Shown piece after piece: positions 28,537-37,796 of a DNA stretch of 64,000 bases. The position numbers and the translations under genes were made by a program. The first letter of the stretch is position 1. Each line of letters opens with the position of its first letter. Source of the DNA: CAVWZH01 sp963765285 (GTDB lineage Bacteria > Acidobacteriota > Terriglobia > Terriglobales > Acidobacteriaceae); assembly GCA_963765285.1 (NCBI GenBank), contig CAVXVR010000004.1, positions 806,001 through 870,000 of the forward strand. Reading direction: 5' to 3'. The notes under the pieces were generated by a model that searched no databases, was not told where the DNA came from, and saw only the letters and a program-made list of their open reading frames with translations.

Positions 28537-29631
28537 TTACATCAAGCCCTCCGGCTCCGGTTCAATCACAGCTCCCAGCCGGCGCGCCAAACGTTTAAGA
28601 GGGCGGGCGGCCACTATCGGGCGCGTGATTAGCGCGTGCGCCACGGCGGACAGGCCCTTAAGAGGCCTTCCCTGGCGTCGATAAAAGGACGCAGTGAGCA
28701 GCCACATTTCCGCCAACACAGCCTTTTCCACGTATTCCCATCTTGAGGAAAGCATATCCGTCGCTAAACCCAGCGCGCCCGAAATGTCGCCGGCGAACAC
28801 CAGAGTTTTGATGCAATCCTGGTAACGCTTAACCATATAGTGCTGCTGCTTCGCCTGGCTCACGTCCAGCCTTGCCAGTATCTCAGGAGTAATTACCGAT
28901 CCCGAGTCCAGTATCTCTCGCGCGTCGGTGTCCGTCGAGGAGGCAATTTCCCGGGCGCCAAGAGTACTAAGGCACTGTTGCCTGAGTTTTCGCGAGGTTA
29001 CCTGGCTGGGATGAATCCGGTACTCAAGTACCACTTTATCCAAATTGGCCAGTTGACTGCATTGCGCAAACCGCAGCCACAGATCGTAGTCCTCGGCGTG
29101 CAGGAAAGGCTTTCTATAGCCGCCGGTGGAAAGCAGGACCGACCGCCTCATCACTGCGGCGGGATGAGGAATGGGACACTCATTCCGGGAAAGTGCAGAT
29201 CTGATCTCCTGGTCGTCCGTCGGAAGGTGGACGGTGCATAATGCCTTGCCCTGTGCATTAATGTACTCGACCTCCCCGCTTAAGAGTCCGACCTCGGAAT
29301 GGTTTTCCAGAAAGTCGACCTGCCACGAGAGCCGGTCTCGGACGGAAATATCGTCGGCATCCATTCGTGCAATATATTTTCCCCGGGCGAGCCCGCACCC
29401 ACGATTCAAGGAGTCAATTAACCCTTGATTTTCCTGGTGGAACACCTTCACCCGCGGATCCCGGGTCTGGTAGGAATCAAGGATTGAGGCCGATCCGTCG
29501 GTCGAACCATCGTCAATGACTATGAATTCAAAGTCCTGAAAACTCTGGTCGAGGATACTTTCAACCGCCGGGCGCAGATAGCGCTCGCCGTTAAAAACGC
29601 TCATCACGACCGAGACTGTGATTTCTGCCAT
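28537..29631 (-). CDS. GT2 family glycosyltransferase
   Basis: The ATG at 29631 (MAEITVSVVMSVFNGERYL) is preferred because the longer open frame to 29694 adds only a Pro-rich tail that overlaps the upstream ABC gene. The product has about 364 residues with FIVIDDGSTDGS, RMDADDISVRDRL and AEDYDLWLR, the usual GT2 nucleotide-diphospho-sugar and base motifs. It shares layout and many residues with the downstream neighbour, including the C-terminal LITRPIVAARPLKRL-like segment. Likely adds one sugar to the lipid-linked glycan in the cytoplasm; specificity is unknown. Confidence 0.9.
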   Translation of the reverse strand: MAEITVSVVMSVFNGERYLRPAVESILDQSFQDFEFIVIDDGSTDGSASILDSYQTRDPRVKVFHQENQGLIDSLNRGCGLARGKYIARMDADDISVRDRLSWQVDFLENHSEVGLLSGEVEYINAQGKALCTVHLPTDDQEIRSALSRNECPIPHPAAVMRRSVLLSTGGYRKPFLHAEDYDLWLRFAQCSQLANLDKVVLEYRIHPSQVTSRKLRQQCLSTLGAREIASSTDTDAREILDSGSVITPEILARLDVSQAKQQHYMVKRYQDCIKTLVFAGDISGALGLATDMLSSRWEYVEKAVLAEMWLLTASFYRRQGRPLKGLSAVAHALITRPIVAARPLKRLARRLGAVIEPEPEGLM

Positions 29632-29669
29632 AGCGTAATCTTTAATACTCTTCGCGGGCGGCGGCGGAA

Positions 29670-31010
29670 CTAACGATGGAGATCGGCACCGCACACACTT
29701 TCACGCGTTTGGGTGGCGACTTCGTCTCCCCGTTCCCTCCAGCGGCCGACCACGTGGACCAAGCCGTGCCGCCAGCTCATCTCAAAGCCCCGGGTGAGAA
29801 GAGGCCCCTGTTCCACGCGAAAGCTGATCGCGTCCGACACGAGATCGGTCGGCTCATAGTGGTTCGTGCTCATCCACAAGGTGATTAAATAAGTGCCCGG
29901 ATACAGCGGGCAATTCTTAAGAAGACAAGCCAGGGTGGTTTCTTTGAGAAGATCAGAGCGGAGAAACTCGGGGTCGTCCTTATTCACCAGGTCGAGCACC
30001 GGGACGCCGAGCAGAGTACGGATGTTAATCGCCACGATCATCGCGGGCATCGGCCGGGTGGGTTCAACGGTGACCTCGAATTGGATGTCATCGCCACAAT
30101 TGAAAACCGAACAGGGGTTGCCCTCTGCATCCTTGATCACCGCACGAATGAAGCGGGCATCGCCCGTGCCCACCCGGCTCTTGTGTTCTCGAAGGTCCAC
30201 TGCCACCGTCGCCGTTCGCTCAGGAGAAAGATAGTCGCGAACCACCGTTGACGAGGGTCCAGATGCCACCACCACCCCCTGATCCAGTAAGATTGCTGTC
30301 TTACAAAGAGAAACAACGGCAGCCATGCTGTGACTGACAAACAAGGCAGTACGTCCCTCGTGGGCCACGTCACCAACTTTCTGCATGCATTTCTTCTGAA
30401 AATTGGTGTCCCCGACAGCTAGTACCTCGTCAATTAACAGAATATCTGTCTCCAGATGTGCCGCGACGGCAAATGCCAGTCGCATCTGCATGCCACTGCT
30501 GTAATGCTTCAGGGGAGAATCGATGAATTTCTCCACTTCTGCGAAGGCCACGATTTCGTCGAACTTACGTTGAATCTCCGCCTTGCGCATGCCCAGGATG
30601 GCACCGCTGAGAAAAACATTTTCCCGGCCTGTGAGTTCGTTATGAAAGCCCGTTCCCACTTCAAGCAACGTACCCATCCGGCCTTTAACTTCAGCAAAAC
30701 CCCGGCTGGGCTTGGCGATGCGCGACAGAATCTTGAGCAGGGTACTCTTGCCGGCGCCATTGCGCCCCACGATCCCGACCACCTCACCCTGGCGAATCTC
30801 GAAGGAGACATCCTTGAGTGCCCAGAAATGAGTGGGATCACCGTTCGAACTGGCCGTCTCTTTTTTCCCCCGGAACAGACGGACTGGCGCACGCAAGGAT
30901 CGCGCCAGAATATCCCGCAACGCCAAATACGGTTCGCGCTCCCCAAGGGAATACTCTTTGCCCAGATTTTCCGCCCGAATGACGACGTCGTTCCCTGGTC
31001 TATACGACAT
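29670..31010 (-). CDS. Polysaccharide ABC exporter, ATP-binding subunit (Wzt-like) 1
   Basis: The ATG at 31010 overlaps the permease stop by 11 bases, showing translational coupling; earlier in-frame starts lie inside the permease and are not needed. About 446 residues. ATPase domain: GIVGRNGAGKSTLLK (Walker A), HYSSGMQMRLAFA (signature), DILLIDEVLAVGD (Walker B) and FVSHSM (switch His). The C-terminal ~170 residues form the beta-sandwich extension typical of Wzt proteins, which in some O-antigen systems binds the finished glycan end. With the permease it should export a lipid-linked polysaccharide across the inner membrane. A second, paralogous pair lies at 34.8-37.0 kb. Confidence 0.93.
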   Translation of the reverse strand: MSYRPGNDVVIRAENLGKEYSLGEREPYLALRDILARSLRAPVRLFRGKKETASSNGDPTHFWALKDVSFEIRQGEVVGIVGRNGAGKSTLLKILSRIAKPSRGFAEVKGRMGTLLEVGTGFHNELTGRENVFLSGAILGMRKAEIQRKFDEIVAFAEVEKFIDSPLKHYSSGMQMRLAFAVAAHLETDILLIDEVLAVGDTNFQKKCMQKVGDVAHEGRTALFVSHSMAAVVSLCKTAILLDQGVVVASGPSSTVVRDYLSPERTATVAVDLREHKSRVGTGDARFIRAVIKDAEGNPCSVFNCGDDIQFEVTVEPTRPMPAMIVAINIRTLLGVPVLDLVNKDDPEFLRSDLLKETTLACLLKNCPLYPGTYLITLWMSTNHYEPTDLVSDAISFRVEQGPLLTRGFEMSWRHGLVHVVGRWRERGDEVATQTRESVCGADLHR

Positions 31011-31848
31011 CGGCGATGACGCCCTCCATTTTCTGAAAGTAGACCGTGCCACTGACCACCAGGAACAGAACCGCCGCCGAGGAGGCAGCCAAAAGTACAC
31101 TCGGGGCTTTGCCGTGGCCGGTAAGGGCCCAGCGGAAACCCTCGATGACTCCCGCCATGGGATTCAGGCCGTACACCCAGCGCCAGCGCTCCGGAACCAG
31201 GCTGCTGGGATAGGCAACGGGCGAAGCAAACATCCAGAACTGAATGAGAAAAGGCACAACATAGCGGATGTCCCGGTACATGGCGTTTAAGGCCGACAGC
31301 CATAGGCCGACCCCGAGAGCGGTAAGCACGGCCAAGCCAAGAAAAAGCGGCAGCAGCAACAGGGTAACCGGAGGGCGCATGCCGTAATAGATCATCATCA
31401 ATACCAGAAACCCGAATGCGGCGGCGAAATCCACTAGTGGCGACGTGATCGAGGAGAGCGGCAGGACCAGACGTGGAAAAAATACCTTGGTGATAACTCT
31501 TTGCTGTTCCACGATCACGTTGGTCGCATTTTGCACACTGGAAGCAAAGTACATCCAGGGAAGCAAAGCGCAGTAATAAAAGAGCGGGTAGGGAAGACCA
31601 TCGGAAGGGATCTTGGCAAGCCTGCCGAAAAAAACGGTGAAAACGGCCATTGTTAACAACGGTTGGAAGACGGCCCAGGCGGCGCCGATGGCGGTCTGCT
31701 TATAGCGCACCTTGATATCACGCCAAACAAAGAAGTACACCAGCTCGCGAGCGTGCCACAATTCGCCCAGGTGAAAATCGAACCAACCCCCGGGAGGAGC
31801 GATACGCACGGGCGGCGGGAGTGCCGCTGCTTGCTGGTGTGAGTTCAT
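31000..31848 (-). CDS. Polysaccharide ABC exporter, permease subunit (Wzm-like) 1
   Basis: A 282-residue ABC-2 type permease. The cytoplasmic N-terminus (HARELVYFFVWRDIKVRYKQ) carries the conserved W-RD-KVRYKQT coupling motif. Six predicted transmembrane segments follow, with LGVGLWLSALNAMYRDIRYV and NPMAGVIEGFRWAL typical of the Wzm/TagG family. It overlaps the ATPase gene by 11 bases. It forms the membrane channel for the lipid-linked glycan. Confidence 0.94.
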   Translation of the reverse strand: MNSHQQAAALPPPVRIAPPGGWFDFHLGELWHARELVYFFVWRDIKVRYKQTAIGAAWAVFQPLLTMAVFTVFFGRLAKIPSDGLPYPLFYYCALLPWMYFASSVQNATNVIVEQQRVITKVFFPRLVLPLSSITSPLVDFAAAFGFLVLMMIYYGMRPPVTLLLLPLFLGLAVLTALGVGLWLSALNAMYRDIRYVVPFLIQFWMFASPVAYPSSLVPERWRWVYGLNPMAGVIEGFRWALTGHGKAPSVLLAASSAAVLFLVVSGTVYFQKMEGVIADVV

Positions 31849-31900
31849 CTATTCCTTTTTAAGTCGTGCTTGCGCGATGCATGTATGTGTGAAATGCGTA

Positions 31901-32866
31901 CTATGAGGATGGCCCAGGCCGTCGCGCCCCGGAGTCGAAACCGTTCTGCGCGGACCCCATCAACGAGAGCCGCATCTGTCTTGCGAATGAAGAAGGGCTG
32001 ACCAGGCAGCACATCAGCAGGTTCTTGGCCGCGCTGAAATACTCCCTTCGCCGGACGAGCACACGGCCCATGCCGAAGTAGGAAGCACCCAGCCGATCGA
32101 GGAGATATCGCTGACGTCCCCGCGAAATGTTCTTAATGCTTTCCAGCAGGTCTTTGTACAGGAAAATCGAGGCCTGGCCGTAGGTGAGAGAGTGATCGGC
32201 GTAGACCGTGGTCAAACGAATCGTGTCGTCGGAGTTCATCACTGTTCCGCATCCCGACACTGCGCATGCCGGATATAGCAGAGCGAGCTTAAAGAACAGC
32301 AACGTGTCCTCCCGGGTGCGAAGGTGTTCTGGAAGCCCACCCAAATCCAGATAGGCTTGCCGGCGTAGCACACTGGCCTGCAACATCATAGGTTGAGCGC
32401 GCATTAGCGCCCAGTCGCCTGCATCATGTCGAAGTTCAAATTCCCCGTTTATGGCAAGTCCGGACCGCTGCCAATGGCTCTCTGCGCCCTGTTCCCCTGC
32501 CAAACGCATGTCGTCGAAATAGAGAGCCGCCTCACCTCGCGTCGCCTCGATGGCTTTTCTCATGCGCTCGAGATGATCAGGCAACCAACAATCATCTGAG
32601 TCCAAAAAGGCGACCCATTCGTTTCTGGCTTCTTTGATACCGCGGTTCCGCGCGGCAGATACACCGGAATTAGCCTGGTAGATGCCTCGGACTCTGGTGC
32701 CATACGCTTCAATCACCTGCCTGGTCTTGTCGGTTGAGCCGTCGTCAACGACAATTATTTCTGCCGCCGGAGATTGTTGGGCCAGAACGCTGTCCACCGC
32801 GCGGCCGATACAATGGTCGCGGTTAAAGGTCGGAATGACTGCGCTGATTTTGATACCGTCTGCCAT
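31901..32866 (-). CDS. GT2 family glycosyltransferase
   Basis: Product of about 321 residues from the ATG at 32866 (MADGIKISAVIPTFNRDHCI). A GTG/ATG pair 18-21 bases upstream follows GAGG but is spaced too closely; the start is uncertain by seven residues. GT2 motifs are EIIVVDDGSTDKT, SAARNRGIKEA and FLDSDDCWLPDHL, with TREDTLLFFKL as the likely base region. A helical C-terminal part follows. It is separated by 52 bases from the permease downstream and may head that transcript. Confidence 0.88.
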   Translation of the reverse strand: MADGIKISAVIPTFNRDHCIGRAVDSVLAQQSPAAEIIVVDDGSTDKTRQVIEAYGTRVRGIYQANSGVSAARNRGIKEARNEWVAFLDSDDCWLPDHLERMRKAIEATRGEAALYFDDMRLAGEQGAESHWQRSGLAINGEFELRHDAGDWALMRAQPMMLQASVLRRQAYLDLGGLPEHLRTREDTLLFFKLALLYPACAVSGCGTVMNSDDTIRLTTVYADHSLTYGQASIFLYKDLLESIKNISRGRQRYLLDRLGASYFGMGRVLVRRREYFSAAKNLLMCCLVSPSSFARQMRLSLMGSAQNGFDSGARRPGPSS

Positions 32867-32931
32867 AAAAAAACACCGGCGCATCACCTCATACTGCGTT
32901 GTCGATCTAAGGAATTGAACAGAGCTGCAAA

Positions 32932-33690
32932 TTAGTCCGAGGCCGAAAAGCTGGTAAATCCAAAATTACCGTAGGTGGCAGCGTTGGTCAGGTCAAATCC
33001 CATGCCGGGATTGCCAGTGGTATAGGTGCTGTCTGCGACGGTCAGCATTTGTACATCGTTGACGTAAACGCTGATCGTCGAGCCGATCATGGTCGCCTTG
33101 AGAACATCTCCCTCTGTGACCCCGGACCGTGAACCCGTGGCGCTAGCCAGAGTCGTGAAGTCGCCAAAAGGCCCATTCCATCTGACGATATATAGATAAG
33201 AGTTCGAATCCCCTCTCAAGCATCGAGCGTTGATCTCGTAACCAGTGGCGACATGTGCTGACAATGCACTGCGCAAACGCAACTCCACCTCTTGATAAAT
33301 GCCCGCGCTCTGACCGGTGCAATGAACGGTAGCCTGCACTGTCTGATTCGGTCCCCAACTGCCCGCCAAGAGGGCGGTGCCGTCGTTGTATCCTGCTCCG
33401 GAAACGTCGAACGCAAGTCCCGGAGTCGTTTGCACATTACTCCAGTCCAATCCGACCTGCGCGCCATTGATCCACTTGCCACCTTCAGAGATAGGATTCT
33501 CGGCCAGCGGAAAATTAGTAGTGTAGGTTCTGGATGTCGGAGAGGTTCTGCTTGGCGGATCGTTGTTTGCTCCCGAATTGCAGGCAACCAACACGAAACT
33601 GAGGCCCACGAGAAGCAGCTTCCCGAGGGATTTAAAGCGGAGTATCCCTGGCAGGTCGAGGAGATTCCTCATTGTTGTATGGAGACTCAT
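32932..33690 (-). CDS. Lipoprotein with a concanavalin/LamG-like beta-sandwich
   Basis: From the ATG at 33690, 8 bases after the stop of the upstream gene, the product has about 252 residues. It starts with a lipoprotein signal (LLLVGLSFVLVACNSG, Cys37; Cys31 if the ATG at 33672 is used). The mature domain has strands like ENPISEGGKWINGAQVGLDW, a GIYQEVELRLR strand and a VLKATMIGSTISVYVNDVQM segment, a pattern of concanavalin-A-like jelly-roll domains that bind or surround glycans. No catalytic residues can be assigned. Its location inside the glycosyltransferase/exporter block suggests a role at the cell surface with the exported polysaccharide; that is inference. Confidence 0.7.
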   Translation of the reverse strand: MSLHTTMRNLLDLPGILRFKSLGKLLLVGLSFVLVACNSGANNDPPSRTSPTSRTYTTNFPLAENPISEGGKWINGAQVGLDWSNVQTTPGLAFDVSGAGYNDGTALLAGSWGPNQTVQATVHCTGQSAGIYQEVELRLRSALSAHVATGYEINARCLRGDSNSYLYIVRWNGPFGDFTTLASATGSRSGVTEGDVLKATMIGSTISVYVNDVQMLTVADSTYTTGNPGMGFDLTNAATYGNFGFTSFSASD

Positions 33691-33697
33691 GTCGACG

Positions 33698-34729
33698 CTA
33701 CCAGCCCAGCACGGCAAGAGCTTTTTGCACACACTTATTGGCGATTCTACGGCCAATCGATGGCGACGCGCAGTGAAGGAAATCGGCTTGCGTGGCTCGC
33801 AGCCAGCGATGCACCGCCTTTTCGAGCCGGCCTCTCGGATCGGGAAAGGCCTTCACGGGTTCTTCGGGGTAAGCTTCTCGATGGACTTTGGCCCAATCCA
33901 CATCCCAGACGGCCAGGCGTTTGAATTTGGCTAGACCATACTTTTCAAAGTACTGTAATACGTCCTTGTCCCACCGATAAACGCCGTCACGATTCACGCT
34001 CGACATGTCGATTCCGCGTTCCTCGTATCCTCCAAGCCACTCCTTCGGCACGGGCTTGAGCACCGATGACATGAACAGGTAGGGATGGTAATAGCGATAG
34101 AGATCTATCGGCTTTTTGTTAAGGGTCAGGTACTCGAAGCACTGGTACCAGCGAATTCTGCTCTTGAATCTGTCGCGATCCAGCAGGCAATAGTGCATAA
34201 CCTTGATCTGCGTCGGTGCGAGCACCGGGGCGGCAGGTGGGACCGGAACCCGGAAACTGTGGATCTGCTTTCCCTCGTGCGAACTTCCGTCGTCGACAAA
34301 GCCAAACGGGACTTCAAAGGGGTAGTCGAAGAACGAGAGGTCGGAGACGTTGGCTTCGATTTCCGGCCACTGAAATTTGATCACCGTGCCGGGCGGTGCG
34401 GTAACCACCGACTCCCACTCCGGGCTCGCTAGGAAGTTCGCAGTCAAGAACTCGTCCGCGTCCAGTGCCAGGAGCACTTTAGGGCCCGGGGTCCGCCTCG
34501 CTTCCGCGATGAGCATCTGTTGCCTTTCCGGCTCATTGAACTCCTTCGCCGGATTATCAATCAGCGTAACCTTTGGAAATTTCTGCGCAATTTCTCGTGA
34601 CCCGTCAGTTGAACCTTGGTCCGCGATAATGATGTGATCCGCCCAGAGGCTCGCACACTTCAAGAACCGTTCCAGTATCCACGCTTCGTCCTTTACCGGC
34701 GTCAAACAGAACACAAGGGGCCTTTGCAT
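33698..34729 (-). CDS. GT2-type glycosyltransferase (Glyco_tranf_2_4-like)
   Basis: A 343-residue protein starting MQRPLVFCLTPVKDEAWIL, with IIIADQGSTDGSREIA and LLALDADEFLTANFL (DxD motif). The distinct middle part (KVMHYCLLDRDRFKSRIRWY) is typical of the group of GT2-like proteins that act on polysaccharide or glycoprotein acceptors. It ends just before the lipoprotein gene, so the two are probably cotranscribed. Donor sugar is unknown. Confidence 0.85.
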   Translation of the reverse strand: MQRPLVFCLTPVKDEAWILERFLKCASLWADHIIIADQGSTDGSREIAQKFPKVTLIDNPAKEFNEPERQQMLIAEARRTPGPKVLLALDADEFLTANFLASPEWESVVTAPPGTVIKFQWPEIEANVSDLSFFDYPFEVPFGFVDDGSSHEGKQIHSFRVPVPPAAPVLAPTQIKVMHYCLLDRDRFKSRIRWYQCFEYLTLNKKPIDLYRYYHPYLFMSSVLKPVPKEWLGGYEERGIDMSSVNRDGVYRWDKDVLQYFEKYGLAKFKRLAVWDVDWAKVHREAYPEEPVKAFPDPRGRLEKAVHRWLRATQADFLHCASPSIGRRIANKCVQKALAVLGW

Positions 34730-34847
34730 GTGTGCGAGTTATCCTTGAAGAACGAGCCACTTGGAAGAACGAGCCACTTGACAGGCTGCCCCGACAGACC
34801 TTTTCCGGCTGGCTGATACACCCGCCGGGACTCCCCAACGGGGGCGT

Positions 34848-36119
34848 TCACGGCAAACAAAGTTTCTCTTTATCATCGCGAGGTTCCGATTCGCTCGGCA
34901 GAAGGGTCAGCGTCGAAGCAGGGACGATATGACCGTGATCCTGCGTGTGCGGGTAAGAACGACCCGGAGTAGGACTCGCCAGGATGTCAAAGGAGAGCGC
35001 GGATGCCACGTAGTCGTAGGTTAGCGTATTGTGCTGCCCCAGCCATGCCGTGACCTGATAGGCGCCCGGGATTAGCGGCGGCAAATCGACCAGCACGTCG
35101 ATTTTTTGTGGAGCTGGGTCATACGGGATGATGGGCTCGATCGAGGGAAAGGCTTGCATAATCGGCACCGAAGCTGAATCCAAGATATCAAGACACAGCA
35201 AGGCCGGGGCGTGCGGTTGCAGACTCTCGAGGTCTGCAACGAATCGCAGTTGGTGACGGGGCTGTTCCCCCAGGAGCTCCACCGACATCGAGCGGAATAC
35301 CACAGGTCCCGGCGAAGGCTCTTCCGCAGGGCGGTGCCATACCTGCTGAGGCGCATTGCCAGAAGTTACGTACACAGAGATTGCGTCCGACACGTCGTTG
35401 CTGTCGCACACCACCCGCCCATCTCGAAGAACGATCCCCCGCGTGCATAGTGCCATCACCGCCGCCATGTTGTGACTCACAAAAAGGACCGTCCGGCCGC
35501 TCTTGGAAACGTCTTTCATCTTGCCGAGGCATTTTTTTTGGAACGCCATGTCTCCGACCGCCAGAACCTCGTCGACGATCAGGATCTCCGGCTCAAGGTG
35601 CGCCGCGACGGCAAAAGCGAGACGAACATACATTCCGCTCGAATAGTGCTTCACGGGAGTATCCAGGAATTTCTCTACTTCGCTGAATTCCACGATTTCA
35701 TCAAACTTGCGCCTTATTTCGGCCCGGGTCATGCCAAGGATGGCGCCATTGAGCAGGATGTTCTCCCGACCTGTAAGCTCGCTGTGAAAGCCCGTGCCTA
35801 CCTCGAGCAGACTGGCTACGCGGCCCCGCAGCCGGATCTGACCGCAGCTCGGTTCCGTGATGCGGCTGAGCAGTTTGAGCAGTGTGCTCTTCCCCGCCCC
35901 GTTGCGTCCGATGATGCCGAGTACCTCACCTTGCTTTACTTCGAAAGAAACGCCTCGCAACGCCCAGAACTCTTCGTTCGAAACGGGCCTACGGCTTCCC
36001 GAAAGCAGCCGTTTGAAGCTCTCGGTAAGAACATTCCGGAGCGCGACATTACGCTCTTGGGCGTGGCGCAGGCGGTAGCGTTTCCCCAGATCTCCGACTT
36101 TGATCATCCAATCCGGCAT
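34848..36119 (-). CDS. Polysaccharide ABC exporter, ATP-binding subunit (Wzt-like) 2
   Basis: Start placed at the ATG at 36119 (MPDWMIKVGDLGKRY), 38 bases after the permease stop; the open frame extends 228 bases upstream inside the permease and is not credible there. About 423 residues. GIIGRNGAGKSTLLK (Walker A), HYSSGMYVRLAFA (signature), EILIVDEVLAVGD (Walker B) and FVSHNMA are all present. A Wzt-type C-terminal domain follows from about residue 250. It is related to the first ATPase through the nucleotide-binding domain but diverges in the C-terminal domain, consistent with a different glycan cargo. Confidence 0.93.
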   Translation of the reverse strand: MPDWMIKVGDLGKRYRLRHAQERNVALRNVLTESFKRLLSGSRRPVSNEEFWALRGVSFEVKQGEVLGIIGRNGAGKSTLLKLLSRITEPSCGQIRLRGRVASLLEVGTGFHSELTGRENILLNGAILGMTRAEIRRKFDEIVEFSEVEKFLDTPVKHYSSGMYVRLAFAVAAHLEPEILIVDEVLAVGDMAFQKKCLGKMKDVSKSGRTVLFVSHNMAAVMALCTRGIVLRDGRVVCDSNDVSDAISVYVTSGNAPQQVWHRPAEEPSPGPVVFRSMSVELLGEQPRHQLRFVADLESLQPHAPALLCLDILDSASVPIMQAFPSIEPIIPYDPAPQKIDVLVDLPPLIPGAYQVTAWLGQHNTLTYDYVASALSFDILASPTPGRSYPHTQDHGHIVPASTLTLLPSESEPRDDKEKLCLP

Positions 36120-36157
36120 AAAGGTAGACTCACAACTTCCCTGATCCTGCGAAGACG

Positions 36158-36979
36158 TTAGATCACGTCCGCAAAAGTGCGTTCCATTTTCCTGAAATAC
36201 CAAATGCCGCTGAGGCAGAGTATGGCTGTGATTACCGTCGAAGCCACCAGACCGGGCCAGTAAAGGCCCGTATCCCCTCGAAGCAGAGCCCAGCGGAATC
36301 CGTCGATCACGCCCACCATAGGATTCGCTGAGTACAAGAGTCTCCACTTCGCCGGCACTAGTGTGCTACTGAAACCGACCGGCGAAACATATAACCCCAC
36401 CTGCACGATGAAAGGCACAATGTGGCGGAAGTCACGATACTCGACGTTCAAGGCACAAAGCCAAAGCCCGGCTCCCATAGCTGCCCCGAAGGCCAGCAGG
36501 ATGAAGAAAGGCAGGCACACGACCCGCCAAAGGGGCCAATATCGATACCAGCCCATTATGACCATGAGAATTCCAAAAGAAATCACGAAGTCCACGAAGC
36601 TCGTGATGACCGCCCCCGCAGGCACAATCAGCCGGGGAAAATAGACCTTGGAGACCAGGTTGGAATTCAAGATGAGGCTGTTGCTGGACTCAGTCAGTGA
36701 GTTGGCGAAAAACTGCCAGGGAAGCATGGCGGCGTAGACCAGGACGCTGTATGGGGCTGCACCTTCAGTAGGCAGTTTGGCAATCTTGCTGAACACGACG
36801 GTAAACACCAGCATGGTCAGCACCGGACGAACTAGGGCCCACGCGACCCCAATGACCGTCTGCTTATAGCGGACAAGAAAATCACGCCAAGCCAGAAAGT
36901 AAAACAGCTCCCGGTATATCCACAGATCTTTCCAGTACTGCTTCTCTATCCGACCAGCCTCGACCACTAACTCTTCCAT
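36158..36979 (-). CDS. Polysaccharide ABC exporter, permease subunit (Wzm-like) 2
   Basis: A 273-residue ABC-2 permease with IYRELFYFLAWRDFLVRYKQ at the N-terminus and AMGAGLWLCALNVEYRDFRH and NPMVGVIDGFRWAL in the later membrane segments, matching the Wzm/TagG family. It is clearly a paralogue of the permease at 31.0-31.8 kb. It pairs with the ATPase immediately downstream. Confidence 0.94.
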   Translation of the reverse strand: MEELVVEAGRIEKQYWKDLWIYRELFYFLAWRDFLVRYKQTVIGVAWALVRPVLTMLVFTVVFSKIAKLPTEGAAPYSVLVYAAMLPWQFFANSLTESSNSLILNSNLVSKVYFPRLIVPAGAVITSFVDFVISFGILMVIMGWYRYWPLWRVVCLPFFILLAFGAAMGAGLWLCALNVEYRDFRHIVPFIVQVGLYVSPVGFSSTLVPAKWRLLYSANPMVGVIDGFRWALLRGDTGLYWPGLVASTVITAILCLSGIWYFRKMERTFADVI

Positions 36980-37079
36980 AACCCGATTCTCCTACTGAAC
37001 CACGCCTGCTCGAAATGCTCTTTTGTTTAGCCTGCGGCGGCGCAAATGACGACCATCGGCTTTTGAGCCTGCTGTCAAC

Positions 37080-37733
37080 TCACAGCGCCATTTTCCGGGA
37101 GTAAAACCCCTCGGCGTATCCACTGGGCGCGTTGCATTCCATGCCGCGCAACCGCATCAGGGAAAGAAACGTGCTTTCCTCGAACCAACGCCTGGAACGC
37201 TGGGACTGAAACACATCCATGATGAAACGGACTTTTTGCTGCGCCATTTCAGTCTCGAGCGGCACGAAGAAATTGGGCTGCCCCATATCGCCGTCGTATT
37301 TGGGAATCTCATACTCCAGAATCAGATGATCTCGAAACGTGTTCCAGGTCAATTCGCCGATCAGGCGGTGATCTTGATGCGCGTCGTTGCGGTTATGCGT
37401 GAAAATCAAGTCCGGGGAAATCGTCTTCTTTAGTTCTTCGAAAACGGTTTTAATCTCGGCACCCACGAATGGCATGAAGCCGTCCGGAAATTGCTTGAGT
37501 ATCGGCTTGTGCAACTTGGCTTGGCCGACGAACAATTCGGCCGCTCGTTTCGCCTCTTCCTCCCTCACCCCTGGGGCGTTGAAGACCACCCAATGGAATT
37601 CGCACTTGGAGTATTGATCGCGCAAGCGGAGAATCGCACCACCGCAGCCGATTTCGATGTCGTCGGAATGGGAACCCAGGCAGAGCACCTTGAGGCTTCG
37701 CTCAGCGCCTCCCTCCAAGCTCAAATGGATCAT
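37080..37733 (-). CDS. PIG-L family deacetylase (LmbE-like)
   Basis: Zinc-dependent amide hydrolase, typically an N-acetylglucosaminyl deacetylase. LCLGSHSDDIEIGCGG carries the HxDD metal motif, and FTHNRNDAHQDHRLIGE supplies the second His pair. Start taken at the ATG at 37733; a GTG at 37784 would add 17 residues of low-complexity sequence and cannot be excluded. About 217 residues. It follows the flavoprotein gene closely and lies just before the second exporter, so deacetylation of a glycan precursor or a nucleotide sugar is likely. Specific substrate is unknown. Confidence 0.9.
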   Translation of the reverse strand: MIHLSLEGGAERSLKVLCLGSHSDDIEIGCGGAILRLRDQYSKCEFHWVVFNAPGVREEEAKRAAELFVGQAKLHKPILKQFPDGFMPFVGAEIKTVFEELKKTISPDLIFTHNRNDAHQDHRLIGELTWNTFRDHLILEYEIPKYDGDMGQPNFFVPLETEMAQQKVRFIMDVFQSQRSRRWFEESTFLSLMRLRGMECNAPSGYAEGFYSRKMAL

Positions 37734-37796
37734 AGGTCTTTCAGCGGGACTTTCCGGTCGGTCACGGAGTTCTGGGTTACGCACGTATCGAGCGAG

